Shown here: positions 11,162 to 21,423 of the stretch, in pieces
How the letters are laid out: the number at the start of each line of letters is the position of its first letter
Position numbering within the stretch: the first letter of the stretch is position 1
From: Castanea sativa
Taxonomy: Eukaryota; Streptophyta; Magnoliopsida; Fagales; Fagaceae
Direction of reading: 5' to 3'
NCBI RefSeq assembly: GCF_040712315.1
Contig: NC_134013.1
Coordinates: 45,018,501 to 45,082,500 of the forward strand
Length of the DNA stretch: 64,000 bases
Position numbers and translations under genes: made by a program
Notes under the pieces: model-generated
Database searches by the model: none
What the model was told of the DNA's origin: nothing
What the model saw: the letters and a program-made list of their open reading frames with translations, nothing else

Positions 11162-11908
11162 TGTGGGAGGGCCGAGGACCGAGGAACCTAATCTGAGGAT
11201 GAATTTGCCCAATCTAAGCAAAAAAAGGTAAGCATACTCCAAGGACTATGCCCGCCCAAGGAGAACTAAAGAGCCAAAGGGCAACTGTCACTCTCGAAAA
11301 GCCCAAGGATAAGGGAATGGATGGCAAAGGAAAGGTACAAGACGTGCAAGGGTGGAGGAAGGAAGTTTCTTGAAGAAAACACCTCCCATCTGCTCATTCA
11401 ATGCTCTACACCAACCTAACTAGCTGCATTAATGAGGAAATAACTTTTGAACAGTAACTTAATAGCGCTTAGCTCTTTCTACCACCCCTAGAAGGAACCT
11501 GATGGGACAAGCATCCAAAGAGTTCCTCTGAAATGTATAGATAGAGGACTGAGATGTAAGGAAAATGGCTATATAAGGAAAGGAACCCCCCATAAAAAAA
11601 GGGGATGAACGTTTACCAAGAAAAAAGAAACAAGTGTGCGAACAGAGAATTATCCTATAAAGAGATATCAACCTTACTTATCAATACAAGATCTATCCTC
11701 GGACTTGCTCGATGAGGAGTTTACACTGAATTGTTAGCCTATTCCCCTTTATCTGTTACTTAGGTTCTATTAGTCTTAGACTTGTGATTATCTTAGCATT
11801 GCACCTGACTTAGAAGCTCATTCTCTTAAAAATTCATTGTTTGGCCTTCGTTTGAAGATCTGGACATCACTACTCTAAGTGGGCTTGGGCTTTTCCCTTG
11901 AGTCCTCA
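11162..11908 (+). mobile_element. Solo LTR, Ty3/gypsy-like
   Basis: A more GC-rich block begins TGTGGGAGGGCCGAGGACCG and ends CTTGAGTCCTCA, so it has TG...CA ends. It contains a TATA-like CTATATAAGGAA near 11570-11582. It sits between AT-rich flanks that align with each other. No internal retroelement sequence follows. The exact ends and the target duplication (perhaps GTTT) are uncertain. Confidence 0.5.
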
Positions 11909-11934
11909 TAGTTTTTGTTTCAATTCTTGTCAAA

Positions 11935-12165
11935 ACAATTCATAATGAGGAAGAGTGTGATATTCTAAATCTATATTTTTATTTATAAAATGTTTCTTAT
12001 ATAAATTTTATAAAATAACTATTTAAAATTCTTTCTATATAAATAATTAATACACCATTTATAGATAATTAATACATTGCAATAAATGCATTTACTCCAC
12101 TCTAACACATAGCAATTAATTAATATTTTCACATAAATGCAAAGTTTTAATGAGGTGGAATGTTA
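11935..12165. repeat. Right copy of the diverged duplication
   Basis: Matches about 10830-11040 in order and orientation, with many substitutions. Confidence 0.5.
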
Positions 12166-12730
12166 AATAAAGAGAAGTATCTTCTTCTTCTTCTTCTTTT
12201 TTCTCTCTTAGAATGTGGCATATAAGAATGCGGCATATATCATAACCTTAGACCAATAAACATGTGGTTTCGGCCTTTTTATATATAATAATATATAGTT
12301 CTATCAAAAAATAAAAAAAAATAGTAAATATATAGATTCTTGTTAATTCTTACACAGACACATAAGCTACACATCCACACATATGCTTGAGTATTAGTTC
12401 AGTTATGTTTGATAGTCATGTCTCCCTCATCACCCTGCCCAAAGATGCAAAACCTAGCACAAGGTTATCTCTCCTGCTTTTCTTTAAACGCATCCCTATT
12501 GTTAATGGATAGAAGTTTGAAAAAAATATATAAATTTATCTAAATAAAATATATAACAATGTCAATTTTGAAAATGCAACTTTTTTCTGAACTGAATCTT
12601 CATCACTAAGCAATTTTAGTTGCAGTAAAGTGCCTTATTTTGTCTGCATTTATCAGCCTTAATGACTATTTTTCCATATGTAAATATGGATATGTTTTCT
12701 CATTTATGTTTTGATGATCATTTATCCTCC
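12166..12730. other. Intergenic or former intron sequence
   Basis: AT-rich with a short CTT run at about 12181-12198. It precedes the EAF-like exon and could be old intron sequence of that gene. No coding exon is recognised in it. Confidence 0.35.
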
Positions 12731-12734
12731 TTAG

Positions 12735-13192
12735 TCCTGACCTAGGTGAAAAAGCTAAAGATGAGAAGGATGCAGATTATTCGCCTTCACATCCAAATCC
12801 CTTGACTTCGTCACCAAACTCTAAGCATTTTGAATTGGAGGAACATATAGATATAGTCAATGACTATGATGATGGTTGTGGAACGTCTGGGAAAGAAAAT
12901 TCCATCAAAAGGAAATTCGACTCGGCTATTGATGTTAATTTAACACATCCAGTTGACATTGATGATGAGATTGCTGAAGTAGATGTCACTGATGATGAAA
13001 CGGACAAAAGGCTCCAATGCCGCAGAAGCTCTTAGATCTTTGGTGAATGCTGAGGCAAGAAAGGAGCAGACTTCAAGTGCAAGCAGTAGCAGTGAGAGTG
13101 AGAGTCGCGAGAGTGGAAGTGGAAGTGGAAGTGAGAGTAGTAACAGCAGATATAGTGAAAGCAGTGCTGGTGACTCGTTCAACTCTATATAA
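12735..13192 (+). pseudogene. 3' exon of an EAF-like transcription elongation factor, frameshifted
   Basis: After a splice-acceptor-like CTCCTTAG an open frame reads SPDLGEKAKDEKDADYSPSH, then an acidic stretch ending VDIDDEIAEVDVTDDE. Near 13006-13009 the frame shifts because of a run of four A. In the next frame it continues GSNAAEALRSLVNAEARKEQ, a Ser/Glu/Gly-rich tail, and ends GDSFNSI with a stop at 13190-13192. The 'acidic stretch, NAAEALR.qVNAE, serine tail, NSI stop' layout resembles the C-terminus of plant ELL-associated factor (EAF) proteins, which work with RNA polymerase II elongation. That family call is from memory of the motif order. Removing one A would restore the frame, so it is a recent lesion, a sequencing error or a relic. 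No upstream exons were identified. Confidence 0.5.
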
Positions 13193-14817
13193 TCGTGTGG
13201 ATCACCTTGGGACTAACTTTTATGACCTTTGTTGACATAATGTGGGTTTTATCTCCATAGTCAACTATAATTTTTACACCAACAGTTTCTAATCCTTGTA
13301 AAATTTTTATTAAATTATGTGTAAATATGCTTCTTATTATACCTAATTAGTCGCTAATCTGTGCGAAAATAAAATGATAATTAACCAACCTCACGTTAAA
13401 AGAAGAAGCTAAAAGAATCAGAGAGATTGATTTGGCCACCAAAAAAGAAAAGAAAAGAAGAGATTGAGAAAGAAAAAAAAGTGTAATGTTATGTTAATTA
13501 AAAGTTAAAAGAAAAAGCTAAAATAATAAGTGAGAGACTGATTTGCCCACCCAAAAAAAGAAAAAAAGAGTGCAATGTTGGAAACTAAAGCAACATTAAA
13601 GACAATGGGGTAACTATTTGCAAAGAGGATTGCAACCTTTATATGTTTACTTGGCTCAAAGCCAAAATTCAAATTCAATTTTGCAACAAAAAAAAAAAAA
13701 AAAAAAAAAATCATACAACAGCCTCACTACACAAATCCACTTTTCACTCTAACTTATTTTGCAAATCATATACTATCAAGAATTTCAATAAACATTATTG
13801 CCACATCTATCTTTACTTTAGGCATTTAAATTACACAAGCCAATAGCTATAACTACCATTGTTGCTCAATGCTATAACAATCTTGACCCAAGCATTCTCA
13901 TTCTAGAATATTATATCTTTTCTTTAAACTTGCACGTCAACAATTTTAATAAGAAAGTTTTCAAAAGTGATTTCAAGTAAAAATCAAACTTACACAAAAT
14001 CTAAGCAACCTAACTCACTTTAGGTCTTATAATTAAGCTAATAACATCTTATAATTTCATCTTATAGCTATAGCATCTTGCTCATTAAAAGGTCAAATTC
14101 AATGCACAAAGCTCCTGCTCATTAAAATGCATAATACGTGTAGGTTTTGTCTTTCATAGTTATGTGCTCTTACTATGTAGTAGCCCAAAATAAAAAAGAT
14201 CTTAGACTTTTTTGGATTTTGATATCTTATAATATTGCACATCATCAAACAACATCAACATAAGATGATGTTAGTTCAATAAAGTGAACAAATCTTAAAC
14301 AAAATCAATGCATAAAACTCTAAATAGAATTACAATTCAACTGAGCATCAATCATTGCATGCAAAAGAAATAAAATATTCAAAAGTGAAACTAAAAGCTT
14401 TTTGTCACATAAGGAAAATCGCAAATTCTCTTTTTGAATAGCTTGCATTCCATACATTTTTATAATAATTGAAAGAATAAAAAGAAAAATGCTATATTAG
14501 GCTTATTTTGTTGCATGTTAGGAGGATATTCTTCTTAGTAATATAAGGCTTGACTATTCTATCAACAAAATTCACATATATTTTTATATATATATAACTT
14601 ACCAATCAAAATCTCTTGAGAGTAACTTTCTCCAGGAAAAGGAAGTGAAAAATTTAGAACCCAAATGGCACTAGTTTGAAATAGAAAAAAAAATATACGC
14701 AAAGTCAAAGCTAATCTACAAAAATTTGTAAAACCCAATTAAAAACATTTGATTAAAGCATCTCTTCTAAAACTTTGAAAGGAATTAAGAAACAAAGAGG
14801 AAAAACCAATTAATAGT
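13193..14817. other. Gene-poor AT-rich region
   Basis: Contains a poly(A) run at about 13686-13711 and scattered A/T-rich words. No gene, RNA or clear repeat is seen. Confidence 0.45.
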
Positions 14818-14935
14818 ATTGAGACACTAAAGAAAATAATAATTTGCCATTAAAAGAAACCCCCCGGGGGGGACAAAGTTCATAGCATTGAGACACTAAA
14901 GAAAATAATAATATGCCATTGAAAAAAAAAACCAT
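14818..14935. repeat. Short tandem duplication (~66 bp unit)
   Basis: TTGAGACACTAAAGAAAATA occurs at about 14819 and again at about 14886, each followed by ATAAT.TGCCATT.AAA. A short G/C run (CCCCCCGGGGGGG) lies between them. Confidence 0.75.
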
Positions 14936-15191
14936 GTTCATAAGAAATGGAATTGGTTTATTTTGGTTGTATAAATTTGATTACTTAATAATTTATGCGT
15001 TATTATACTGTTTTCAAGTTTTGACATTTATAAATGAATGCTTAAGAAAATGATAATCTATCATTCATGGGCTCAAAACTTTCTTTTGTAGATAGTGTAT
15101 AGAATATTTAATTCATATGAATAGAAATTGTTGTAGACTTAAAGGAATTGGGGGCTTTGGTAGTGATGAAGCTGTATATAACATTAAACAT

Positions 15192-15193
<2 letters not shown>

Positions 15194-15256
<63 letters not shown>
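15194..15256. repeat. (TA)n microsatellite
   Basis: About 30 perfect TA dinucleotides. An open frame crossing it only reads the repeat. Confidence 0.95.
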
Positions 15257-15260
<4 letters not shown>

Positions 15261-16434
15261 CAACTCAACTAATTGTCTAATTTATTATGCATATGCAAAA
15301 TACTTTTTTTTGGCTAAATATTTATACTAAGGTGACCACTATTTGGGTTAAACAAATTCTAACCCAAATACCTTAACTCCATCTCACAATGCCACTTAAA
15401 AAATCACTTTGATCACTTTCTTTTATCTTGAAACATAAGGACCCATGCCATAAACATGTAAAAGGGAACCAATATAAATAAAAATGTTTAGATCCCACGG
15501 GGAGAAAAAGAAAAAATTATACCTTTTAGATGCAAACCCTTGGCTTCAGTGGTCAAGCCTCAAGATATCTCTGAAATGATCATGTTTTGCAAGTTCAAGC
15601 AAAGTAGAAGCACCAACATAGAAAACATATATAGCCATAAATTTTCATTCGATAGATAATTTGGTTAAGTGTTACAACACAACCATCGATTTAAGGAAAA
15701 TAAAAATAAAAATCCATAAATTAACATTCTAGAAAGTACATAATTTTCCTATACCCTAGAGCATAAGAACTTATGTCATAAACATGTAAAGAAGAAATGA
15801 ATATGCATAATAATGTTTATATCTCATAGAGAGAGAAAAAACAATTAAACCTTCCAAATGCAAATTTTCTTGCTATTTGACTTGAGGTATCTCTAAAATT
15901 AACCTTTCCTGTAACTTAATAAAAACCTAAAATAGCAATATAGAAAACTTAAATAGCATAAATGGATAACAAACCAAATCCAGTTTATCAAATTGTTTGA
16001 AGCTATAGGCGATAAGATTGCAGCCCTGTAATTGACAAGATTTTGGTGAGAATCAATTCATGGATATCAAATGTTTTGTCATTTGATGGTAGACTTCAAC
16101 AAATCCAAACATCCAATGTGCTGTATTGTTGTTTGGTATTCACGTCTATTGAGCCAACATGTTTGTTCTACGAACAAAGATAATCAAGCAGATTGAGAGC
16201 AAGTTCAACAGGTTTCTGTGAAAAGGCACTGATTTCTCAGCTTTTAGTGATAAGTTTTTGGGAAGTGTCTAATTAGTTTAATCAATAATTTGTCAAGGTA
16301 CATAAAAATAGATGATGCCCATCAACCTTTATTGGATGCTAGCCAATCATTATTTCTCTCACAAACCATGATAGGGCAACACAAGAACAACAATGCATAT
16401 ATAGTAATATAGAAATTCAAAATTACCTTTTATC
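15257..16434. repeat. Intergenic DNA with a diverged ~150-bp direct duplication
   Basis: The segment at about 15440-15590 (ATGCCATAAACATGTAAA..., 'gagaaaaagaaaaaattataccttttagatgcaaa' type order) recurs at about 15760-15905 (ATGTCATAAACATGTAAAG...). Substitutions are many but the order is the same. No gene is seen. Confidence 0.45.
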
Positions 16435-16439
16435 TAAAT

Positions 16440-17437
16440 TGTTGGAAAATTTAGACCCCGGTTGATAGAATTAACAAGTTTTAAATCCAAGTTGTTAATT
16501 AGATTTATTATGCATAAAACTTTTTAAAACAAACAAACATCAATATCATGTCAAAACTAAGTGCAGCGGAAAAATAAATAAGACAAGATATGATGACCCA
16601 GAAAAACCAATGAAACCAACCAAATTCACAGTAAAAAACCTAGGGGGGAAACCTTCCCCAAAAGCAATTCACTATAATAAAGAGAAGTTTCAGATCTAGT
16701 ACAAAACCTTTATCCCTAGACTCTACAATCCCCGTAGATGAACTTACAGCAGAAACCTTCTACCGCTTAAGAATCTCTAAACTCTTCAATACATGAACGC
16801 CACCCTTTGATGCACGGATCCCAGTACGTGACTCACTCCTTTGCACGAATCCCAGTACGTGACTCACACACCAACTTGAGGAAAAAGAATGTTGGCTGCA
16901 AAGTTCTTCACTTCATCAACAATGAAGATCAAGAAGTACTTGGTTACAAAACTCTAAGGCGCAAAGACGCAGTAGCTTCTTTCAAAGAGAATAAAGCTTC
17001 GGTCACCTTTTGCATATGTTCTCCTTGTATTCTCTTGTGTGACGGCCTCTAAAATAAGCCTTATATATGTCTAGGGTTGTGAGAAAAGAAACACTACACA
17101 AATACAAAAGCCTGGCCCAAAAATTAGATCTGAAAATTCTGATTTCCGTAACCTCGATAGATACCTCGATAGATAGCAGGTGTCGAGTCTCATTAAACCT
17201 CGATAAATAGCTATCTGTCGAGCAGCTGTCGAGCAGGTGTCCACAAGTGTCCAGTAGGTGTCCAGCTTTAGTAAACACATTTTCTTCACTTGTTTCTTGG
17301 TCCAATCTTCATGGCTTTAATACTAGACTTGAACAACATGTTCTTTGAAGTATTAAGCACATTCTAGATTTACCCAAATACAAGTAAAGTGCGTTTTATC
17401 AAAGGATTAACCAACTACATAAAATATGTCCTTAACA
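16440..17437 (-). repeat. 3' LTR of element A (998 bp)
   Basis: Plus strand TGTTGGAAAATTT to CCTTAACA, so the minus strand runs TGTTAAGG...CCAACA. It contains a TATA box in the minus orientation at 17060-17067 (TATATAAG) and, at about 17150-17270, the CTATCGAG/TGTCGAG motif cluster shared by all copies. The open frames on it are LTR shadows. Confidence 0.9.
17060..17067 (-). promoter_or_regulatory. LTR TATA box (element A, 3' LTR)
   Basis: TATATAAG on the minus strand, in the same place as the TATA boxes in the B LTR (59274 and 59967) and in the A 5' LTR (about 23543). Confidence 0.55.
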
Positions 17438-17450
17438 ATCTCCCCTTTTG
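17438..17450 (-). other. Polypurine tract of element A
   Basis: Minus strand CAAAAGGGGAGAT directly abuts the 3' LTR. Such a tract primes plus-strand DNA synthesis in LTR elements. Confidence 0.75.
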
Positions 17451-19555
17451 GCAATCCGTGACAAAACCACAATAAACAAATGAACATATGAGAGAAGTCA
17501 TAAATCACTCAACTCATATTCACTTGTTGAATACAATAAAATCTACCTTAACACAAACTCTTGAAAATTTTTGCAAGAAGAGAGTTCATGGCATGGAAGA
17601 CTTTGACAACCTGTATTTCTGAAACACTTTAAACAAAACTCATCAAGTCATCTTAGTATGAGACAGAAATAATAGATTGCATACAAACAAGAAACATGTG
17701 TATAAAGATAGAAGAGAAACAACACATGTAGAGGTAGGTGAAGAAAACATGCATCATCACATATACCACTCGATAAGCATCATGTATGTAAACATGGTCA
17801 CAAGACCTAAGGTACAAGAACAAGAAGCTAAAAGTAGTTTCTACAACAAGAAGGAGGTAAACACTCCCCCTAACAAGATGAAACACATCTCCCCTTTACA
17901 AGGAATGTATTTCTTCCCCTAACTTGTAGAATCTTAAGAAGAAAGAAACTACAAATTCTCCAATTTCTCCTCATTTTTGTCACGATTGACAAAAGGTACA
18001 AGAAGCCAGAAAGCTTCACCTGAGAAACATAAAGATGATCAAGGATGATAAAGGGGGCACAAAGAATCCATAAGAATGCATGAATGTAATGAAATAAGAT
18101 GTTATGGATGACAAGATAAGAGAAACATGCAAAAAATGTGAAAAACAATGCATGCAGAGGATCTCGATAGATTGAGAGGTGTTGAGAAGCTATCGAGCAT
18201 ACCTCGATGGATCGAACAACTGTCGAGAAGCTATCGAGGGGACAGGAACTTTCTCGATCGATCCACCAGGTGTCGAGAAGATGTCAAGATTGCGATAAGA
18301 AAAAGCTAAGAAGCTCGACAGATAGCCAAGTATCGAGGAGGTGTCGAGGCAGCTTTTAAAAGCAGTTTTTCGAGAAGAGAAAAACACAGACATGAATGCA
18401 ATCACGCATGCAACTTAACCAATGATCCAATCAACATATTAGACTCTCAAAATCATCTCTCAACAACAATTTTGAGCACATGGATTCCAAAACACACACA
18501 TACACACACTAAACAGGTCTAACCAATTTTATATTTCAAAAACAAGTCAAGACAGTTTTGTGAGTATACATTAACACATGTAAATCTTGTGATGGCCAAA
18601 TCACATTGTACCTGCACATGTATCCAAAGTAGCAAAGAATATTGCGTGTTGTATGTGAAAACATCGCAAGAATGAATAAGTATCTCTATGTTATGACGAT
18701 TTCAAACATGAGAAAATCACTTTAACTCACACACAATCATAACTGTTTGATGGAGACTATCACCTTTGAGGTACATCCTATAACTCCCACATCTCCTAGA
18801 AAACACGCTTGCAATCATATTTAAAGCATTTTTGTTCTTTCTGCTTTTATTTTCTTTGCATATTTTCTTTTTATTAAGCAAGCTATGCATGGGTATACAA
18901 AGGAGAGAAAAGAAATACCTAATTATGTTAAGCTTTCGACATTGCACTTTTGCTATGTCGAAGCATACAAATGTCATTGACATTGCACTTTGCTATGCCG
19001 AAGCATACAGATGACATATCATGATTGGCAGGTAACAGTGGTGAGATGGTTATTTATGCCTTTCTCTTAGGATTTTTTAGTCCTACCCGTCAAAAAGAGT
19101 GATACGAGTGTTAAGTACAAGAGATTACTTAATCTTACTCATCACAAACAAAAAGCCACAAAGCTCACTTGCTTAGTTGTGCATAGAGAATGCTTATCTA
19201 AGTTACAAGAGATACAAAATTTAGAAAACTCTGTTTCAAAGGCCATTTTAAGGTTCACAAGAACCGATGTATACAAACACACACTGTTTTTGTATTTTTC
19301 TGATTTTTTTTTTTTTTTTTAATTTTAAAAACAAAACAAAATAAAAAACTAAACAACCAAACAAAAACAAACAAACAATCATGAATGCATGAAAGAAAGA
19401 TGCAAATGCATGAAAGAAAGATGCAAATGCATGAAGGCATGATAGAAGAATGCAGATGCATGAAAGCATGATTTTAAAAGTAGAAAAGAAATCAAGCAAA
19501 GAGAGTCCTACTTTAGATAGAAAGAATTAAAGCATAGGACAAACAGAAAAGACAA
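17451..19555 (-). other. Element A 3' non-coding internal region
   Basis: About 2.1 kb between the gag stop and the 3' LTR has no credible long ORF. Three parts stand out. There is a cluster of TCGA-centred motifs at about 18150-18350. There is a duplicated 38-bp word, CATTGCACTTT.GCTATG.CG, at 18938-19015. There is a short tandem repeat of GATGCAAATGCATGAAAGAA type at 19378-19470. The same order recurs inverted in B (62480-63900). The segments near 18745-18815 and 19036-19085 are also found in element C. Confidence 0.75.
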
Positions 19556-21355
19556 TTAAGTCTTAGACTCCTTTCTCACCCATACAACACGAGTTTTTGG
19601 CCGTGAAGATGAAAAGACACGTGTCCTAGTATGTCCACTAAAGGACATAGAATAATTAAGATTCTCCTGAAATTGAGTTAAAAAGCTCAAGGCTTTTAAT
19701 AACTCTCCAAACAAAGGTGTAGGTCCTTGAAAGGAAACTTGTGACCGTTTGGACACTTGCTTTTGAGGATACAACTTAAAGCAATTAGGACGAATGTGTC
19801 CAGAAACACCACAATGGTGACAAACATGAGGTCTAACAAAGGATTTTGAATTAGCCAAAACATTTTTGGATTTCATACCTTTATTACCTTTCTCAAACTG
19901 GGGCACAATGACAGTCCTTGATCCAAAAGCCGTGGAAGAGGAGGGGCTGGAGGAGATAGTATATCCTAAGCCAGTCTTATCTGAACTAGGCTTTTGAGCA
20001 CTTAAGACTTCTTCAAGCTTTGCACTAGACATCTTCTCTATTTGAGTTCTAGCTTGACTAAGCTTAACCTCAAGATTCTTAACCTTCTCTTCTAATGAAG
20101 TGTTCTCTACAATGAGAGTTTCAACTAACTTTGTAGTCTCATCTAATTTGACTAACAATTCAGCTTTTTTAGTTTTTACCTCATTAAGCTCTTTTCTACA
20201 AAGATGAGAAGTCTTTTCAGATTTTATGAATTCAGTGCATAGCTTATCATAGGCTTCCTGAAGGGTCATCTTCTTGGACACTTCATCATCAGAAGAATCA
20301 TCACTGTCACTAGCACTCTCCACAACCACCTTATCGGTTGAGGCAGCAAAGGCCATAACATGATCACATTCATTCATATACTCATCAGAAGAGTTATTCT
20401 CAGTGTCACTCAAAGTAGCAACCAACCCTTTATCTTCTGACTTCTTGGCCTTTTCTCTCATAATGTAGTTTGGACACTTTATCCTTATATAACCAAAACA
20501 TTTGCACTCATGGCATTGGATGATGGGCTTCTCATTCTTACCATTCCTAGAGGATTTTGATTTCCTAGGAGGTTTGCCCTTATCCTTTTTCCTAAATTGA
20601 AGAAGCTTGATAATCTCATTAGTTATGAAAGTTAGATCCTCATCCTCCTCATCATCTTCATCTTTACTTTCATCTTCATCTTCAGAGTCCTCAATCTCTT
20701 CCTCTATACCCTTAAGAGCCAAATTTTTACTCTTTCCACCTTTTTCCATTGAGCCTAATCCCATCTCATAGGTTTGGAGGTTCCCTACAAGCTCAGTCAA
20801 AGGAATTTGATCAATTTCCTTTGCTTCTTCAATGGCAGTGATCTTGGCATGGAATTTTTCGGGTAAGGACCTAAGGATTTTTCTAACAATTTTGGATTCT
20901 GCTATAGACTCTCCAAGGTTGAAGGCAAAATTCACAATATCCTTGAGTTTAGCATAAAACTCATCAAATGTCTCATCCTCCTTCATCCTTATTTTTTCAA
21001 AGCTATTAGTGAGTCTTTGAAGTTTCACAGTCTTTACAGCCATGGTACCTTCATAGGTGGTCTCAAGAATGGTCCATGCTTCCTTAGCAACTTCCGTGGA
21101 TGATATTTTCTTGAATTCCTCATTGGTCACCCCACAAAACAAAGCATTCAAGGCCCTACTGTTGAAATTTACCGCTATGATTGTTGCATCATCCCAATCC
21201 ATTGGTGATTCATTTGGCTTAATCTAGCCAACTTCAACAGCTTGCCATACTTGTTCGCCTAGAGCCTGCAAGAAAATTTTCATACGAACTTTCCAGTACG
21301 CATAATTAGTTCTATCAAATAAAGGAGGAATTAAAAGAGATTGTCCACGATCCAT
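19556..21355 (-). pseudogene. Copia-type Gag of element A, one nonsense codon
   Basis: 599 codons from ATG at 21355 (MDRGQSLLIPPLFD...) to TAA at 19556. The order is: an N-terminal DUF4219/UBN2-type Gag core (KEAWTILETTYEGTMAVK, LQRLTNSFEKIRMKEDETFD, VRKILRSLPEKFHAKITAIE), an acidic Asp/Glu tract, a first CCHC knuckle at about 20470-20520 (CHECKCFGYIRIKC, with Tyr where His is expected), a coiled coil (KAELLVKLDETTKLVETLIV), and a second intact CCHC knuckle (CHHCGVSGHIRPNC). It ends PKTRVVWVRKESKT, about where protease would begin in an autonomous copia element. The only break is TAG at codon 44 (21224-21226), where copy B has Trp. Gag packages element RNA into particles. Downstream of the stop an ATG at 21202 could give a 548-aa protein. 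Confidence 0.88.
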
Positions 21356-21407
21356 GACAACGGGGGTCAAGGATCACACTCAGGAAATTAATCCAATCAT
21401 AGTGTAC

Positions 21408-21421
21408 CCGCTCTAATACCA
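21408..21421 (-). other. Primer-binding site of element A
   Basis: Minus strand TGGTATTAGAGCGG lies just inside the 5' LTR. It matches the usual initiator-Met tRNA-complementary site (TGGTATCAGAGC) with one change. Confidence 0.8.
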
Positions 21422-21423
21422 CA

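Noticed and set aside
15148..15330. 60-codon ORF with a Tyr-Ile run
   Set aside because: It translates the (TA)n microsatellite.
16807..17305. Short ORFs on both strands repeated at 59769-60540 and 21528-21777
   Set aside because: They lie in the LTRs of the A/B family and recur only because the LTR recurs.
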